From positions 1 through 33,732 of the forward strand of contig NZ_SDLV01000054.1 in NCBI RefSeq assembly GCF_004916905.1: a stretch of 33,732 nucleotides of DNA, in the 5' to 3' direction. Source of the DNA: Chryseobacterium candidae (lineage in GTDB: Bacteria; Bacteroidota; Bacteroidia; Flavobacteriales; Weeksellaceae). The position numbers and the translations under genes are program-made. This document shows positions 9,261-17,520 of the stretch, one piece after another. Each line of letters begins with the position of its first letter. The stretch's first letter is position 1. The notes beneath the pieces were generated by a model. It was not told the origin of the DNA. It made no database searches and saw nothing but the letters and a program-made list of their open reading frames with translations.

Positions 9261-9349
9261 CACACTCGTAATTCAAGGTTCTGAGTTCAATGTTTAAAGT
9301 TGAGAATACCTTGGGTTGCTCCTAAATCTTAAACTTTGAATTTTACAAT

Positions 9350-10441
9350 ATGAAATGTGGAATCGTAGGCCTGCCGAATGTAGGTAAATCAACACTTTTT
9401 AACTGTCTGAGCAATGCAAAAGCTCAATCAGCAAACTATCCTTTCTGTACTATTGAACCGAACCTTGGAACGGTTTCTGTACCGGATCAGAGATTGTTTG
9501 AACTGGAGAAAATCGTAAAACCTGAGAGAGTTTTACCTGCTGTAGTTGAGATTGTTGATATTGCAGGTCTTGTAAAAGGAGCCAGCAAAGGAGAAGGATT
9601 GGGGAACCAGTTCTTAGCTAACATCCGTGAGTGTGAAGCGATTATTCACGTTTTAAGATGTTTTGACAATGGAAATATCGTTCACGTAGAAGGTTCTGTA
9701 GATCCGTTAAGAGATAAAGAAATTATTGATATAGAGCTTCAGCTGAAAGACCTTGAAACTGTAGGTAAAGCAGTGGAGAAAGCTAAAAAATTCATCAAAT
9801 CAGGGAAGAAAGAAGATATTCTTACTTACGAAACCCTTCAGAATTTACAGAAATTTCTTGAAGATGGTAAAAATGCAAGAGAATTCGCGACTGATGATTT
9901 TACAAAATCAATCATCGGAGAAGTTCAATTGTTGACAAATAAACCGGTTCTTTACGTTTGTAACGTAGATGAAAACTCTATCAAAAACGGAAATGAGTGG
10001 ATTGCTAAGATTGAAGAAATGGCTAAAGGCGAAGGTGCTGAAGTAGTCGTATTAGCCGCTCAGATCGAAGCTGATATCAATGAGCTTGAAACTTTCGAAG
10101 AAAGAGAAATTTTCCTTGATGAGCTAGGGCTTACAGAACCTGGTGTTAACCGTTTGATCAGAAAAGCGTATGATCTTTTGAAACTTCAGACCTATTTTAC
10201 AGCTGGGGTAAAAGAAGTAAGAGCCTGGACTATCGGACAGGGATGGACTGCTCCACAAGCTGCAGGAGTAATCCACACAGACTTTGAAAAAGGATTTATC
10301 CGTGCAGAAGTAATCAAGTATAACGATTACGTAAACTATGGTTCTGAAGTAAAAGTAAAAGAAGCTGGAAAGCTTTCTGTAGAAGGTAAAGAATATATCG
10401 TACAGGATGGCGACATCATGCACTTTAGATTCAACGTATAA
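9350..10441 (+). CDS. ychF: Redox-regulated ATPase/GTPase YchF (OLA1 family)
   Basis: A 363-residue protein, the exact usual length for YchF. G1 is GLPNVGKST (7-15), G3 is DIAGL (70-74) in the phrase VDIAGLVKGASKGEGLGN, and the G4 position reads NVDE rather than NKxD, which is what switches this family from GTP to ATP preference. A coiled-coil-like helical insertion (about 125-200) and the C-terminal TGS domain (about 280-363, ending DGDIMHFRFNV) complete the family architecture. YchF binds ribosomes and influences stress responses and leaderless-mRNA translation in E. coli, which is of interest as this window holds near-leaderless genes. It is monocistronic with its own terminator. Confidence 0.97.
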   Translation: MKCGIVGLPNVGKSTLFNCLSNAKAQSANYPFCTIEPNLGTVSVPDQRLFELEKIVKPERVLPAVVEIVDIAGLVKGASKGEGLGNQFLANIRECEAIIHVLRCFDNGNIVHVEGSVDPLRDKEIIDIELQLKDLETVGKAVEKAKKFIKSGKKEDILTYETLQNLQKFLEDGKNAREFATDDFTKSIIGEVQLLTNKPVLYVCNVDENSIKNGNEWIAKIEEMAKGEGAEVVVLAAQIEADINELETFEEREIFLDELGLTEPGVNRLIRKAYDLLKLQTYFTAGVKEVRAWTIGQGWTAPQAAGVIHTDFEKGFIRAEVIKYNDYVNYGSEVKVKEAGKLSVEGKEYIVQDGDIMHFRFNV

Positions 10442-10463
10442 GAAAAGTATTAAAGTTAGTTAT

Positions 10464-10500
10464 AAAAAAAAGCGTTTCCATGAATTTGGGAGCGTTTTTT
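10464..10500 (+). terminator. Terminator after ychF
   Basis: The A-run plus GCGTTTCCA pairs with TGGGAGCG plus the T-run through several wobble pairs, loop near 10481-10486, T6 tail. The ATG at 10480, which would extend the next gene, lies inside this hairpin. Confidence 0.8.
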
Positions 10501-10524
10501 GCTTTTATACATCAAACTTTAACT

Positions 10525-11604
10525 ATGAAAATCTGTTATTTTACAATTCTTATTTTATTTTTTTCATGTTCTCAATCTGTTGAGAAAAACTGTTTTACCA
10601 ACAGAAGAGATCAGGTGTTTGAAGTTTATAAGGAACAGAAGCCTTATACTGTGAAACAGATACTGAATAAAAAGGTTGATTATTTAGAAATTACTAGCCT
10701 TAAGAAATACCGCAGTTTTAGGCAAGACAGTGTTGAATCTTTTACCCATGCAGGATCTGAAGTATATGAAAAAATGGAAAAAAGGCTGGAAAGTCAGTTT
10801 AAAGTATTCAGAGAGAAATTTTCAGATCAGTTTGCGTTTTATTCTTCGCAGCAGGTAGGGAATGTTTTGTATGGTTTAGGACGAAACAGACTTGGCTTCT
10901 GGCTTCTGACTATTGAAAATGAAAAACCTAAAGCATATTTTCTTGGATTGAGTTTCAGCCATTATTACATCAACGAAATTCAGGAATTGCCTATTATCAA
11001 AGATGGGTTTCTTCAGTTTGAAGGAAGTCTTGTGAAAATTGTAAAGGTAGGAGGGCTTCCCGGATATGATGATTATTCTGCAATGGAAGACGGGAAACTT
11101 TTTAAAATGAGCCTGAAAGATGTAACGAAGGATTCTGATCATGATGGTTATAATGATATCTTTGAGAAAAGTTTTGGACTTAATCAGATGGATAAGGATA
11201 CAGATGGAGATGGCATTAATGACTTTGAGGATATGAATCCTTTATTTAAATCTGAGAAGAACAAATTTACTCAGCTTTATGAGCTTTTACAGCCCAATAA
11301 TGGAATGATTAATATGAAAAAACTACATTATACATTTCAGATTTATGAAACTGATTGTGACTATTTTCATCAGATTAACCCTGAGGCAAGAGTACTATTT
11401 GTTTCGGAAGATAAAAATAAGCAAACTCCTTATCTGAGGATTACGGATGTAACAGACAGGAACATTTCCAAAATTCAAACCAATGATAAAGATCCGAATA
11501 TATTCTATATCTATGTTTCAGGAAGTGGATTTACTAATGATTATGCTGCAGAGTATATAAAGGGAAAATGGATGCTAAAAGATCTAGGTGGTACTGTGAG
11601 CTAA
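10525..11604 (+). CDS. Lipoprotein with calcium-binding Asp-rich repeats
   Basis: A 359-residue protein from the ATG at 10525. An in-frame upstream ATG at 10480 exists but lies in the ychF terminator and would put 15 odd residues before a good lipoprotein signal (MKICYFTILILFFSC, lipid Cys15). Residues about 203-211 (DSDHDGYND) and 223-233 (DKDTDGDGIND) are thrombospondin type-3-like calcium-binding loops. The remainder is not recognised. It is probably a periplasmic or surface-facing lipoprotein, possibly binding calcium at the loops. It is monocistronic, without an obvious -7 consensus; transcription may start in or just after the ychF terminator. Confidence 0.8.
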   Translation: MKICYFTILILFFSCSQSVEKNCFTNRRDQVFEVYKEQKPYTVKQILNKKVDYLEITSLKKYRSFRQDSVESFTHAGSEVYEKMEKRLESQFKVFREKFSDQFAFYSSQQVGNVLYGLGRNRLGFWLLTIENEKPKAYFLGLSFSHYYINEIQELPIIKDGFLQFEGSLVKIVKVGGLPGYDDYSAMEDGKLFKMSLKDVTKDSDHDGYNDIFEKSFGLNQMDKDTDGDGINDFEDMNPLFKSEKNKFTQLYELLQPNNGMINMKKLHYTFQIYETDCDYFHQINPEARVLFVSEDKNKQTPYLRITDVTDRNISKIQTNDKDPNIFYIYVSGSGFTNDYAAEYIKGKWMLKDLGGTVS

Positions 11605-11620
11605 ATGAATACAAATTAAA

Positions 11621-11646
11621 AATCGCTTCTTTTTAAAGAAGCGATT
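11621..11646. terminator. Bidirectional terminator between convergent genes
   Basis: AATCGCTTCTTT and AAAGAAGCGATT are perfect inverted repeats around a 2-base centre. A T run follows on the minus strand, so it best serves the peptide operon at 11659-12098, but it also ends the lipoprotein gene. Confidence 0.85.
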
Positions 11647-11658
11647 CATTTAATATCA

Positions 11659-11910
11659 TTATAATATTGGAGGCTCTAAGTTTGGCCAACATGGTGGTTC
11701 TACACAATTAAAAGACCTTTTTATACAAGTATTTGATGTTGGCATGCACACTTCTGTTACCCCAGGACGGCATTGCTTTTCATAGCATGATGGATGAATT
11801 TGTGCACATCCTCCGTTAGCTCCTCCAGCACATATCATTACGCCTCCTTTAATGGTCTTCAACTCTTTTTTATTCAGTTTTTTACCATTATTTAAATGTT
11901 GATTTTTCAT
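11659..11910 (-). CDS. GG-leader Cys-rich peptide, second gene of a pair
   Basis: An 83-residue peptide. The leader ends GKKLNKKELKTIKGG, a double-glycine site at residues 22-23, and shares GKKLNKKxL with the next peptide upstream. The core of about 60 residues contains eight Cys (VMICAGG, GGCAQ, PSCYEKQC, EVCM, NTCIKR, FNCVEPPC) and is Pro-rich at the end. It may form several disulphides after export. No modification enzyme, protease or exporter is adjacent. It follows the 11940-12098 gene by 29 bp on the same strand, so both are probably co-transcribed. Naming as bacteriocin-like follows family habit only. Confidence 0.82.
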   Translation of the reverse strand: MKNQHLNNGKKLNKKELKTIKGGVMICAGGANGGCAQIHPSCYEKQCRPGVTEVCMPTSNTCIKRSFNCVEPPCWPNLEPPIL

Positions 11911-11939
11911 TCGTTAAAGTTTTTATGGTTTAGTTTCTT

Positions 11940-12098
11940 TTACAATTCAATACCAGGTTGGCATTGTAATTCTGCACAGGCAAAAGAATACCTCTTGCAG
12001 GTAAGATCTGGAAGCAGACACATTTCTTTTCCTCCGGTAATTACTCTTAAATGTTTTTTGTTCAGTTTTTTTCCGAGAGTTAAGTTTTTGCTTTTCAT
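11940..12098 (-). CDS. GG-leader Cys-containing peptide, first gene of a pair
   Basis: A 52-residue peptide. The leader contains LGKKLNKKHLRVITGG with the double glycine at residues 22-23. The core is 29 residues with four Cys (MCLLPDLTCKR, FACAELQCQP). The leader is clearly related to that of the gene 29 bp downstream while the cores differ, the normal pattern for duplicated exported peptides. A -7-like element (TATTTTCG) lies 30 bases before the ATG. The function is unknown: a signalling peptide, bacteriocin or surface peptide are all possible. Confidence 0.78.
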   Translation of the reverse strand: MKSKNLTLGKKLNKKHLRVITGGKEMCLLPDLTCKRYSFACAELQCQPGIEL

Positions 12099-12127
12099 TG
12101 GTTTAATTTTTAATGGGTTAGTTTTAA

Positions 12128-12135
12128 CGAAAATA
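12128..12135 (-). promoter_or_regulatory. -7 element of the tandem peptide operon
   Basis: TATTTTCG on the minus strand, one base off TAnnTTTG. The same octamer sits before the peptide gene at 17533-17730. Confidence 0.45.
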
Positions 12136-12212
12136 ATAAAAATAAATGAGTTATATCACTGTATATAAAAAAAATATAAAAAAATATAATACTATATCTG
12201 CAATATTGTGAT

Positions 12213-12249
12213 AAATTTTCAATATAATAAGTGATTCTATTGAAAATTT
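12213..12249. promoter_or_regulatory. 12-bp dyad in the divergent region between peptide operon and AraC gene
   Basis: AAATTTTCAATA (12213-12224) and TATTGAAAATTT (12238-12249) are perfect inverted repeats with a 13-base spacer. The position between divergent promoters suits an operator for a dimeric regulator, or a hairpin in a long leader. Being AT-only in an AT-rich region, it needs care. Confidence 0.4.
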
Positions 12250-12347
12250 CAATAAATACGCATGGTGTGTTTTTTTGAAATTAAAAAAATCTTGAGATCG
12301 GACGAGCAATCTGTAATCATTTCAAAAAAGGTTGATTGATAACTTCG

Positions 12348-12355
12348 TATATTTG
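12348..12355 (+). promoter_or_regulatory. -7 element of the AraC-type regulator gene
   Basis: TATATTTG, a full match, 20 bases before the ATG. TTG triplets upstream are too close (13 bases). Confidence 0.6.
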
Positions 12356-12375
12356 AATTTTACAAATTATCTGCC

Positions 12376-13314
12376 ATGGAAAAAGCAGCACATACCTCAC
12401 TGGAAGATTTTTATAAAGAGATGGCTGCCAAACTGGGCAAAGATCTTGAAAGTATTTTCCCAAAAGGACTTCACAAAGACATTGGTCACTTTAATGTTTT
12501 TGATATTGCCCAAACAATAGAAAGGGCAAAGACTACTTCTGAGATGCCTTATAACAGGAGGAAATACTATAAAATAAGCTTTATAAAAGGAAGAAACAGG
12601 GCAGAATATGCAGATAAAGTAATTTCAATACAGCAAAATGCTCTATTATTTGCTACGCCTAAAGTTCCCTATCACTGGGTTCCTGAAGACCCGGATCAGT
12701 CCGGAAGTTTCTGTGTTTTTACGGAGGATTTCTTTATTAAGGATAAGTCTTATTACAATCTGGAAGATCTTCCTATTTTTCAGCCAGGCGGAGTTCCTGT
12801 TTTTGAAATTGATGGTGAGCTTGCAGAAGAGATTGAAAGCCTCTTTAAAAAGATAAAAAAAGAAATAGATTCAGATTATGTATTTAAATATGATCTGATC
12901 AGAAACTATGTTCTGGAGCTGATTCATTATGGACAGAAATTACAGCCTGCATCCAAAATATCAGCATCCAATAATTCTTCTATGAGAGTGGTTTCTTTAT
13001 TTATAGAGCTGCTTGAAAGACAGTTTCCTATTGAATCATGGGAACAGAGGCTGCAACTGAAAACAGCAAAAGATTATGCAGACAGGCTGGCAGTTCATGT
13101 GAATTATCTAAATAAAAGATTAAAAGAAAACACCGGAAAAACAACCACAGAGTTTATTTCTGACCGGATTATCCAGGAAGCTAAAATACTTTTAAAACAG
13201 ACGAAATGGAATGTTTCAGAAATATCTTACGCTCTGGGATTTGAAGAGATAGCCCATTTTTCCAATTTCTTTAAAAGGAAAACCACTTTTACTCCGTTGG
13301 AATTTCGTTCCTGA
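12376..13314 (+). CDS. AraC family transcriptional regulator
   Basis: A 312-residue protein. The N-terminal ~200 residues are a probable cupin-like sensing domain (for example VPYHWVPEDPDQSGSFCVF), of the kind common in Bacteroidota AraC proteins. The C-terminal ~100 residues (about 210-312) carry the two helix-turn-helix motifs; the second reads NVSEISYALGFEEIAHFSNF followed by FKRKTTFTPLEFR, the conserved AraC signature. It acts in the cytoplasm as a DNA-binding activator. It lies 89 bp before an SDR oxidoreductase on the same strand, an arrangement common in chryseobacteria where the regulator controls the neighbouring oxidoreductase; that link is inferred. The effector is unknown. Confidence 0.93.
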   Translation: MEKAAHTSLEDFYKEMAAKLGKDLESIFPKGLHKDIGHFNVFDIAQTIERAKTTSEMPYNRRKYYKISFIKGRNRAEYADKVISIQQNALLFATPKVPYHWVPEDPDQSGSFCVFTEDFFIKDKSYYNLEDLPIFQPGGVPVFEIDGELAEEIESLFKKIKKEIDSDYVFKYDLIRNYVLELIHYGQKLQPASKISASNNSSMRVVSLFIELLERQFPIESWEQRLQLKTAKDYADRLAVHVNYLNKRLKENTGKTTTEFISDRIIQEAKILLKQTKWNVSEISYALGFEEIAHFSNFFKRKTTFTPLEFRS

Positions 13315-13371
13315 TTTGAATTTTGCAAATTTCAGATTGATTCAAGCAAATACTTCAGTCTGAAAATATCC

Positions 13372-13379
13372 CAACTTTG
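13372..13379 (+). promoter_or_regulatory. -7 element of the SDR gene
   Basis: CAACTTTG, one base off TAnnTTTG, 24 bases before the ATG. A TTG-initiated extension of the reading frame (13377) would start inside this element and is rejected. Confidence 0.5.
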
Positions 13380-13403
13380 TACCATCAAAATAATCAAAAT
13401 ACA

Positions 13404-14168
13404 ATGAACGCAAAAACAAATACTGCACTGGTAACCGGAGGAAGCCGTGGATTAGGGAGAAATTCAGCACTTAAAATTGCTCAAAAAGGATTGGATGTAA
13501 TTATTACTTACAGAAGCAACAGGGAAGAAGCAGAAGCTGTTGTCCATGAGATCAAATCACTGGGAAGGCATGCTGTTGCATTTCAGCTTGATACAAAAGA
13601 CATTAAAAGCTTTGATGCATTTGTGAAAAACGTAACAGATCATTTACAGCAGAACACAGGAAGTACTCATATTGATTACCTGATCAATAATGCAGGAACA
13701 GCCTTATATTCTCCCATTACAGAAGTTACGGAGGAACAGTTAGATGACGTGGTGGATATTCACTTTAAAGGAGTGTTTTTCCTGACTCAAAAATTACTGC
13801 CATTTATTAATGACGGAGGAGGTATTATTAATATTTCTTCCGGTCTGGCAAGATTTGTAACACCGGGATCTTCTGTTTACGGATCAATCAAAGCAGGAGT
13901 AGAAATGCTTACGAAATATATGGCGAAAGAATTGGGACCAAGAAAAATCAAAGCCAATGTTGTGGCTCCGGGAGCTATTGAAACAGATTTTGGCGGCGGA
14001 AGGGTAAGGGATAATGAAGAGATCAATGCCATGGTGGCTGGTGCTACAGCGCTGGGAAGAGTAGGTCTTCCGGATGATATTGGTGGAGTAGTTGCCTTTC
14101 TGTGTACGGAAGATGCAAGATGGATCAATGGACAAAGAATTGAAGTTTCAGGAGGAGTGTTTTTATAA
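13404..14168 (+). CDS. SDR family NAD(P)-dependent oxidoreductase
   Basis: A 254-residue classical short-chain dehydrogenase from the ATG at 13404. Cofactor motif TGGSRGLG (11-18), NNAG (LINNAGTALY), active-site Ser in INISSGLA, and the YxxxK pair in VYGSIKAG are all present. The Arg after strand beta-2 (TYRSNREEAE) hints at NADP preference. The C-terminal INGQRIEVSGGVFL is the standard SDR ending. The substrate cannot be told; the protein resembles many 3-oxoacyl-ACP-reductase-like or glucose-dehydrogenase-like SDRs. It lies downstream of an AraC-type gene with a separate -7 element and may be its target. A very strong terminator follows. Confidence 0.93.
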   Translation: MNAKTNTALVTGGSRGLGRNSALKIAQKGLDVIITYRSNREEAEAVVHEIKSLGRHAVAFQLDTKDIKSFDAFVKNVTDHLQQNTGSTHIDYLINNAGTALYSPITEVTEEQLDDVVDIHFKGVFFLTQKLLPFINDGGGIINISSGLARFVTPGSSVYGSIKAGVEMLTKYMAKELGPRKIKANVVAPGAIETDFGGGRVRDNEEINAMVAGATALGRVGLPDDIGGVVAFLCTEDARWINGQRIEVSGGVFL

Positions 14169-14184
14169 CATTTATTATAACCAA

Positions 14185-14223
14185 AATAACCCGGGCGGCT
14201 CAGAATGAGCCGCCCGGGTTATT
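14185..14223. terminator. 18-bp GC-rich perfect hairpin between convergent genes
   Basis: An 18-base arm beginning AATAACCCGGGCGGC (14185-14202) is matched exactly by 14206-14223 around a GAA loop. It lies between the SDR gene and the convergent aminotransferase gene and suits a bidirectional terminator. There is no long T run on the plus side, and its GC content is far above the surrounding DNA. Confidence 0.8.
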
Positions 14224-14245
14224 GATCTTTGTTTCACCCCTAAAA

Positions 14246-15394
14246 TTATAATTTAGATAAATTCTCAATCGCCTTTTCTAATGTCTCCTGTTTCTTGGCA
14301 AAGCAGAGCCTGATGACATTCTCGTTCAGTTTGTTTTTATAAAATGAAGAGAAAGGAACACTGGCTACCTTATGATTGATGGTAAGTTCTGAAGCAAAAT
14401 CAAAATCATTTTTATCGGAAATTTTATTATATTTTACCGCCTGAAAATAAGTTCCTTCACAATCAAGGAGTTCAAATGAAGTGCCTTCAAGGCCTTTTCT
14501 CAGAAAGTCTCTTTTTTCCTGAAAAAACTGATTCAGATGAGTGTAATGTTCATCATTTTTCATGTATTCTGCCAGTGCAAGCTGAATGGGAGTATTTACA
14601 CAAAAAACATTGAACTGATGCACCTTTCTGAATTCTTCCGTTAAGATTTTCGGTGCTGCACAATACCCTACTTTCCATCCGGTAACATGGAAAAGCTTCC
14701 CAAAAGAGGCCACAAGAATGCTTCTTTCTTTCAATTCAGGATATTTACAGATACTTAAATGCCGTTTCCCATCAAAAACAATATTTTCATACACTTCATC
14801 ACTCAAGATAAGGATAGAAGTTCCTTTTACCAGTTTGATAAGTTCCTGTATATCATTTTCTTTCAGGATTTTTCCTGAAGGATTATTGGGGTTGTTAAGA
14901 ATTATCATCCTGGTTTTTTCACTGACAAGATTTTTTACTTCAGCCCAGTTGATTTCATAATCCGGGGCTTTCATTTCAAATCGTTTTACAATACCTCCGA
15001 AAAGTTCTACAGTAGGTTCGTAGCAATCATAGGCCGGTTCAAAAATAATCACTTCGTCATCCTTTTTAATAAAAGAGGCAATAGTGGTGAAAATTGCCTG
15101 GGTACCGCCAGCAGTAACTGTTATTTCAGAATCCGGATGGTATATTGCCTGATGGCTGTTTTCAATTTTTCGTGCAATTTCTTCCTTTAAACCAATCATT
15201 CCACCAAGAGGAGCGTACTGATTGAAGCCTTTTTTAATAAAATGATCTACATGATTTAATAATTCTGAATCAGGCATAAAATCAGGAAATCCCTGAGACA
15301 GGTTGATGGCCTCATTTTCATTGGCAAGCTGAGTCATCTGACTGAAAATAGTAGTTCCTACGTTGGAAAGTTTTGATAATGGAAGTTGTATCAT
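14246..15394 (-). CDS. Methionine-type PLP-dependent aminotransferase (YbdL-like)
   Basis: A 382-residue class I/II aminotransferase. The PLP Lys is Lys233 in SFGKLFHVTGWKVGY, which closely matches the YbdL/methionine aminotransferase signature. Other fold-type I residues are present: TAGGTQA (phosphate loop), NNPNNPSG with Asn171, Asp199 and Tyr202 in SDEVYE, and the substrate-carboxylate Arg in IRLCFAK near the C-terminus. It starts LSKLSNVGTTIFSQMTQLA and ends at a typical position for the family. The reaction is transamination of methionine or aromatic amino acids with a 2-oxo acid in the cytoplasm; the exact substrate is inferred. No partner gene adjoins it. Upstream is a 307-bp region without genes. 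Confidence 0.93.
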   Translation of the reverse strand: MIQLPLSKLSNVGTTIFSQMTQLANENEAINLSQGFPDFMPDSELLNHVDHFIKKGFNQYAPLGGMIGLKEEIARKIENSHQAIYHPDSEITVTAGGTQAIFTTIASFIKKDDEVIIFEPAYDCYEPTVELFGGIVKRFEMKAPDYEINWAEVKNLVSEKTRMIILNNPNNPSGKILKENDIQELIKLVKGTSILILSDEVYENIVFDGKRHLSICKYPELKERSILVASFGKLFHVTGWKVGYCAAPKILTEEFRKVHQFNVFCVNTPIQLALAEYMKNDEHYTHLNQFFQEKRDFLRKGLEGTSFELLDCEGTYFQAVKYNKISDKNDFDFASELTINHKVASVPFSSFYKNKLNENVIRLCFAKKQETLEKAIENLSKL

Positions 15395-15701
15395 AAAAGC
15401 AGTTTTGTTGACCGAATTTAATGAAATATTTACAACAGTCTGAAATTATGGTCGTAAAACTTAGAAAATAACAGATATAAAGAGAATGATGGAAAAGTGT
15501 AAGGTAAAATAGTCAGTTGAAGTGTTTGAAATTATTTAAACATTTGTTTAAATTTTTCTTTTGAATCAATGGAAAACCATTTACATTTGTCAGACAACAC
15601 TTTAAAAACAATCGGGCATCGGGAAAAGAAAAAATTGTAAAATATTACTATAAAAAGACCATCCTTATAGCAGGATGGTCATTATGTTATAAGGAATAAA
15701 C
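15395..15701. other. Intergenic stretch, 307 bp, no firm gene
   Basis: It holds the minus-strand promoter region of the aminotransferase gene (TAAATTCG about 30 bases upstream is a candidate -7) and the terminator of the metalloprotease-like gene. A 23-codon plus-strand frame at 15569-15640 was seen but cannot be supported as a gene. Confidence 0.5.
15650..15680 (-). terminator. Terminator of the metalloprotease-like gene
   Basis: GACCATCCT (15657-15665) and AGGATGGTC (15672-15680) form a 9-bp stem with a 6-base loop. On the minus strand T residues follow. It is the probable end of the whole peptide/two-component locus. Confidence 0.85.
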
Positions 15702-17417
15702 TTAATAAAAGCTCAATAATAAATCTATCTGTGCATTACTTACTCCTGCGGGTCTGTTTGCTTTAAGCTGAGTGCTTAAGCTGCTTAATCCATAACAATG
15801 TTTTAGAAAATTATTTTCAATATTGGCTAAGGTATAGCCGATAACCTGGTCATTTACCGTTCCCATAGGTTGAGGACTGAATGACTGTCCCAACTCGTTG
15901 AAGTTATCAATTAAATTAATGAATAAGCTTGTATAGTCAGAACTTGTATTCAGACTCCAGAACTGATATCCGAAACGATTAGGAAATACAGGAGGATTAG
16001 ACGGATTATAATTAGGAGCTCCATAATTAGGGATTCCTCTTTCTCTGTATTCTATTCCTGTTACAAACCATTCTACAGCACATGGCCAGCTTTCCTGCAG
16101 CATAGAATTAACCTGTGAATACTGAACTGCTCCGGTGTTCATTTTGATAACATGGGACGTATGGGCGAGTTCATGTACCGTGGTTGAAAAATAATCATCA
16201 GAGTTATATTCTGTAGTTGAACCAGATCGGAATCTTGCTATTTTCAGGTAAGGAAAAACAACATAATTGATTCCCTGCCAATCTTTAGCTGTATTCTTAG
16301 CTATAATGTGCGAACGGTTTCCGCTCGGTCTGATAGGTCTTTGCAAGCCTCCAATATCTTTATAAAAATAACGGTAGGCTGCTCTGAACATATGGCCCTG
16401 CATATTTTCATAGCCAGGCATGATGTCATGACTCCAATGGTTACTTTTTATATTATTTCGAACCACTTTGGAAGGGGTAACCTGATTATCTTTTATCACG
16501 AAATGCTTTCTATCCATATGCAGCTTGAAATCTACATTTCTGTTATGTTGGAAAGGCAGACCGCTTAAGCCGTATTGACCATTTGCATTGGTGATACCTT
16601 CTCTTGTTCTCAACCCCCTTTTAGCGGTAACTTTGGCACCTTCAAAAGGGATCAGTGTATTTAATCTTGTATCAAAAATTCGGATAGTACCATATATTGG
16701 AGCACCGCCTCCGCCACCTCCGGGATTCGGGTTTGGATTGGGATACCATTGCCCGGGTTCTCCTATATTATCCCAAGGTATATTATGAGCCAGTTCCCAA
16801 GGGGTGAAGCCGGACATATTTTCAGCCCTTTGTACCAGGCTATATACAAATTTGTAATTCATATTACCAGTGCCTAAGAGTTCGATATCCTCTTCGGGAA
16901 GATACACTTCCTGAAGAATCTCATAGCTAATCCCGGCAGGTAAGGCCGTCTCGTTTTTCACCGTTGCATATTGTGGGGTAGGCTGATCAGCGGGAATATC
17001 GGGATCATGATAGAATTTACCTACTACCAATACTTCTTTATCAAGCGGATAATCATAAAGAATAAGATCGGATTGCTGAAGTGCTTCCAGCTCATCTTCT
17101 GTTGTTGGATTAAATTTAATGTATTTGTGTGTAGAGCGAATATTTACAGCAGTGAATGATCTGTTGCCTTCTGCTTTTGGTTCAGCCAGTAATGATTTGT
17201 AAGCAGCCATCATGTTTTCAATCGTATAAGGAATAGGAAGCTGTTCTCCTAATACCGTAGGTTCTCCTTCCTCAGCATATTTTGTTTCATCCTCCGAAGT
17301 GAGATTCCTGTTCATGAGTTGAGAATTGGAAGCTTCAGTGTCGAATTGCTCCATCGTATCGGAGCAGGATGCCGTTAAAAGGCAAGCCATGGCAATATAG
17401 AGGGTTATTTTTCTCAT
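15702..17417 (-). CDS. Putative HExxHxxH metalloprotease lipoprotein
   Basis: A 571-residue protein with an SPII signal (MRKITLYIAMACLLTASC, lipid Cys18). After an N-terminal region of unknown type comes a NPNPNPGGGGGG linker (227-238), then a carboxypeptidase-regulatory-like beta domain (about 240-310, with GAKVTAKRGLRT and TNANGQYGLSGLPF). Residues 415-422 read HELAHTSH, an HExxHxxH zinc motif; Glu442 or Glu449 could complete the site. This suggests a zinc peptidase, but I recognise no named family and activity is inferred. It is membrane-anchored and most likely periplasmic or surface-exposed. It lies 115 bp downstream of the GG-leader peptide and of the two-component genes, all on the same strand, so the peptide may be its substrate or co-regulated partner. 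Several hairpins in the gap could tune its expression. Confidence 0.78.
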   Translation of the reverse strand: MRKITLYIAMACLLTASCSDTMEQFDTEASNSQLMNRNLTSEDETKYAEEGEPTVLGEQLPIPYTIENMMAAYKSLLAEPKAEGNRSFTAVNIRSTHKYIKFNPTTEDELEALQQSDLILYDYPLDKEVLVVGKFYHDPDIPADQPTPQYATVKNETALPAGISYEILQEVYLPEEDIELLGTGNMNYKFVYSLVQRAENMSGFTPWELAHNIPWDNIGEPGQWYPNPNPNPGGGGGGAPIYGTIRIFDTRLNTLIPFEGAKVTAKRGLRTREGITNANGQYGLSGLPFQHNRNVDFKLHMDRKHFVIKDNQVTPSKVVRNNIKSNHWSHDIMPGYENMQGHMFRAAYRYFYKDIGGLQRPIRPSGNRSHIIAKNTAKDWQGINYVVFPYLKIARFRSGSTTEYNSDDYFSTTVHELAHTSHVIKMNTGAVQYSQVNSMLQESWPCAVEWFVTGIEYRERGIPNYGAPNYNPSNPPVFPNRFGYQFWSLNTSSDYTSLFINLIDNFNELGQSFSPQPMGTVNDQVIGYTLANIENNFLKHCYGLSSLSTQLKANRPAGVSNAQIDLLLSFY

Positions 17418-17453
17418 GTTTTTGATTTTTTAGTTTTTTTGCATTGTTTTCTG

Positions 17454-17520
17454 ATCCGGTAATTGAACTACCGGATGCTTTTCTTTAAAAAGCAACATTC
17501 CAATCTGCTGACCGGAATGT
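17454..17520 (-). terminator. Two stem-loops between the peptide and protease genes
   Basis: In transcription order: ACATTCC/GGAATGT (17520 to 17495, 12-base loop, followed by TTGCTTTTT) and ATCCGGTA/TACCGGAT (17476 to 17454, 7-base loop). A GCTTTT/AAAAGC pairing between them is an alternative. The first resembles a weak terminator, the second lies in the protease leader. They could make the peptide transcript more abundant than the protease transcript. Confidence 0.5.

Noticed and set aside
10480..10524. Longer N-terminus of the calcium-repeat lipoprotein
   Set aside because: The ATG at 10480 lies within the ychF terminator, and the extension would precede a good lipoprotein signal peptide.
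15569..15640. 23-codon plus-strand frame with a GG-leader-like stretch (LSDNTLKTIGH)
   Set aside because: Too short, no double glycine and no core peptide; resemblance may be chance. Possibly a remnant.
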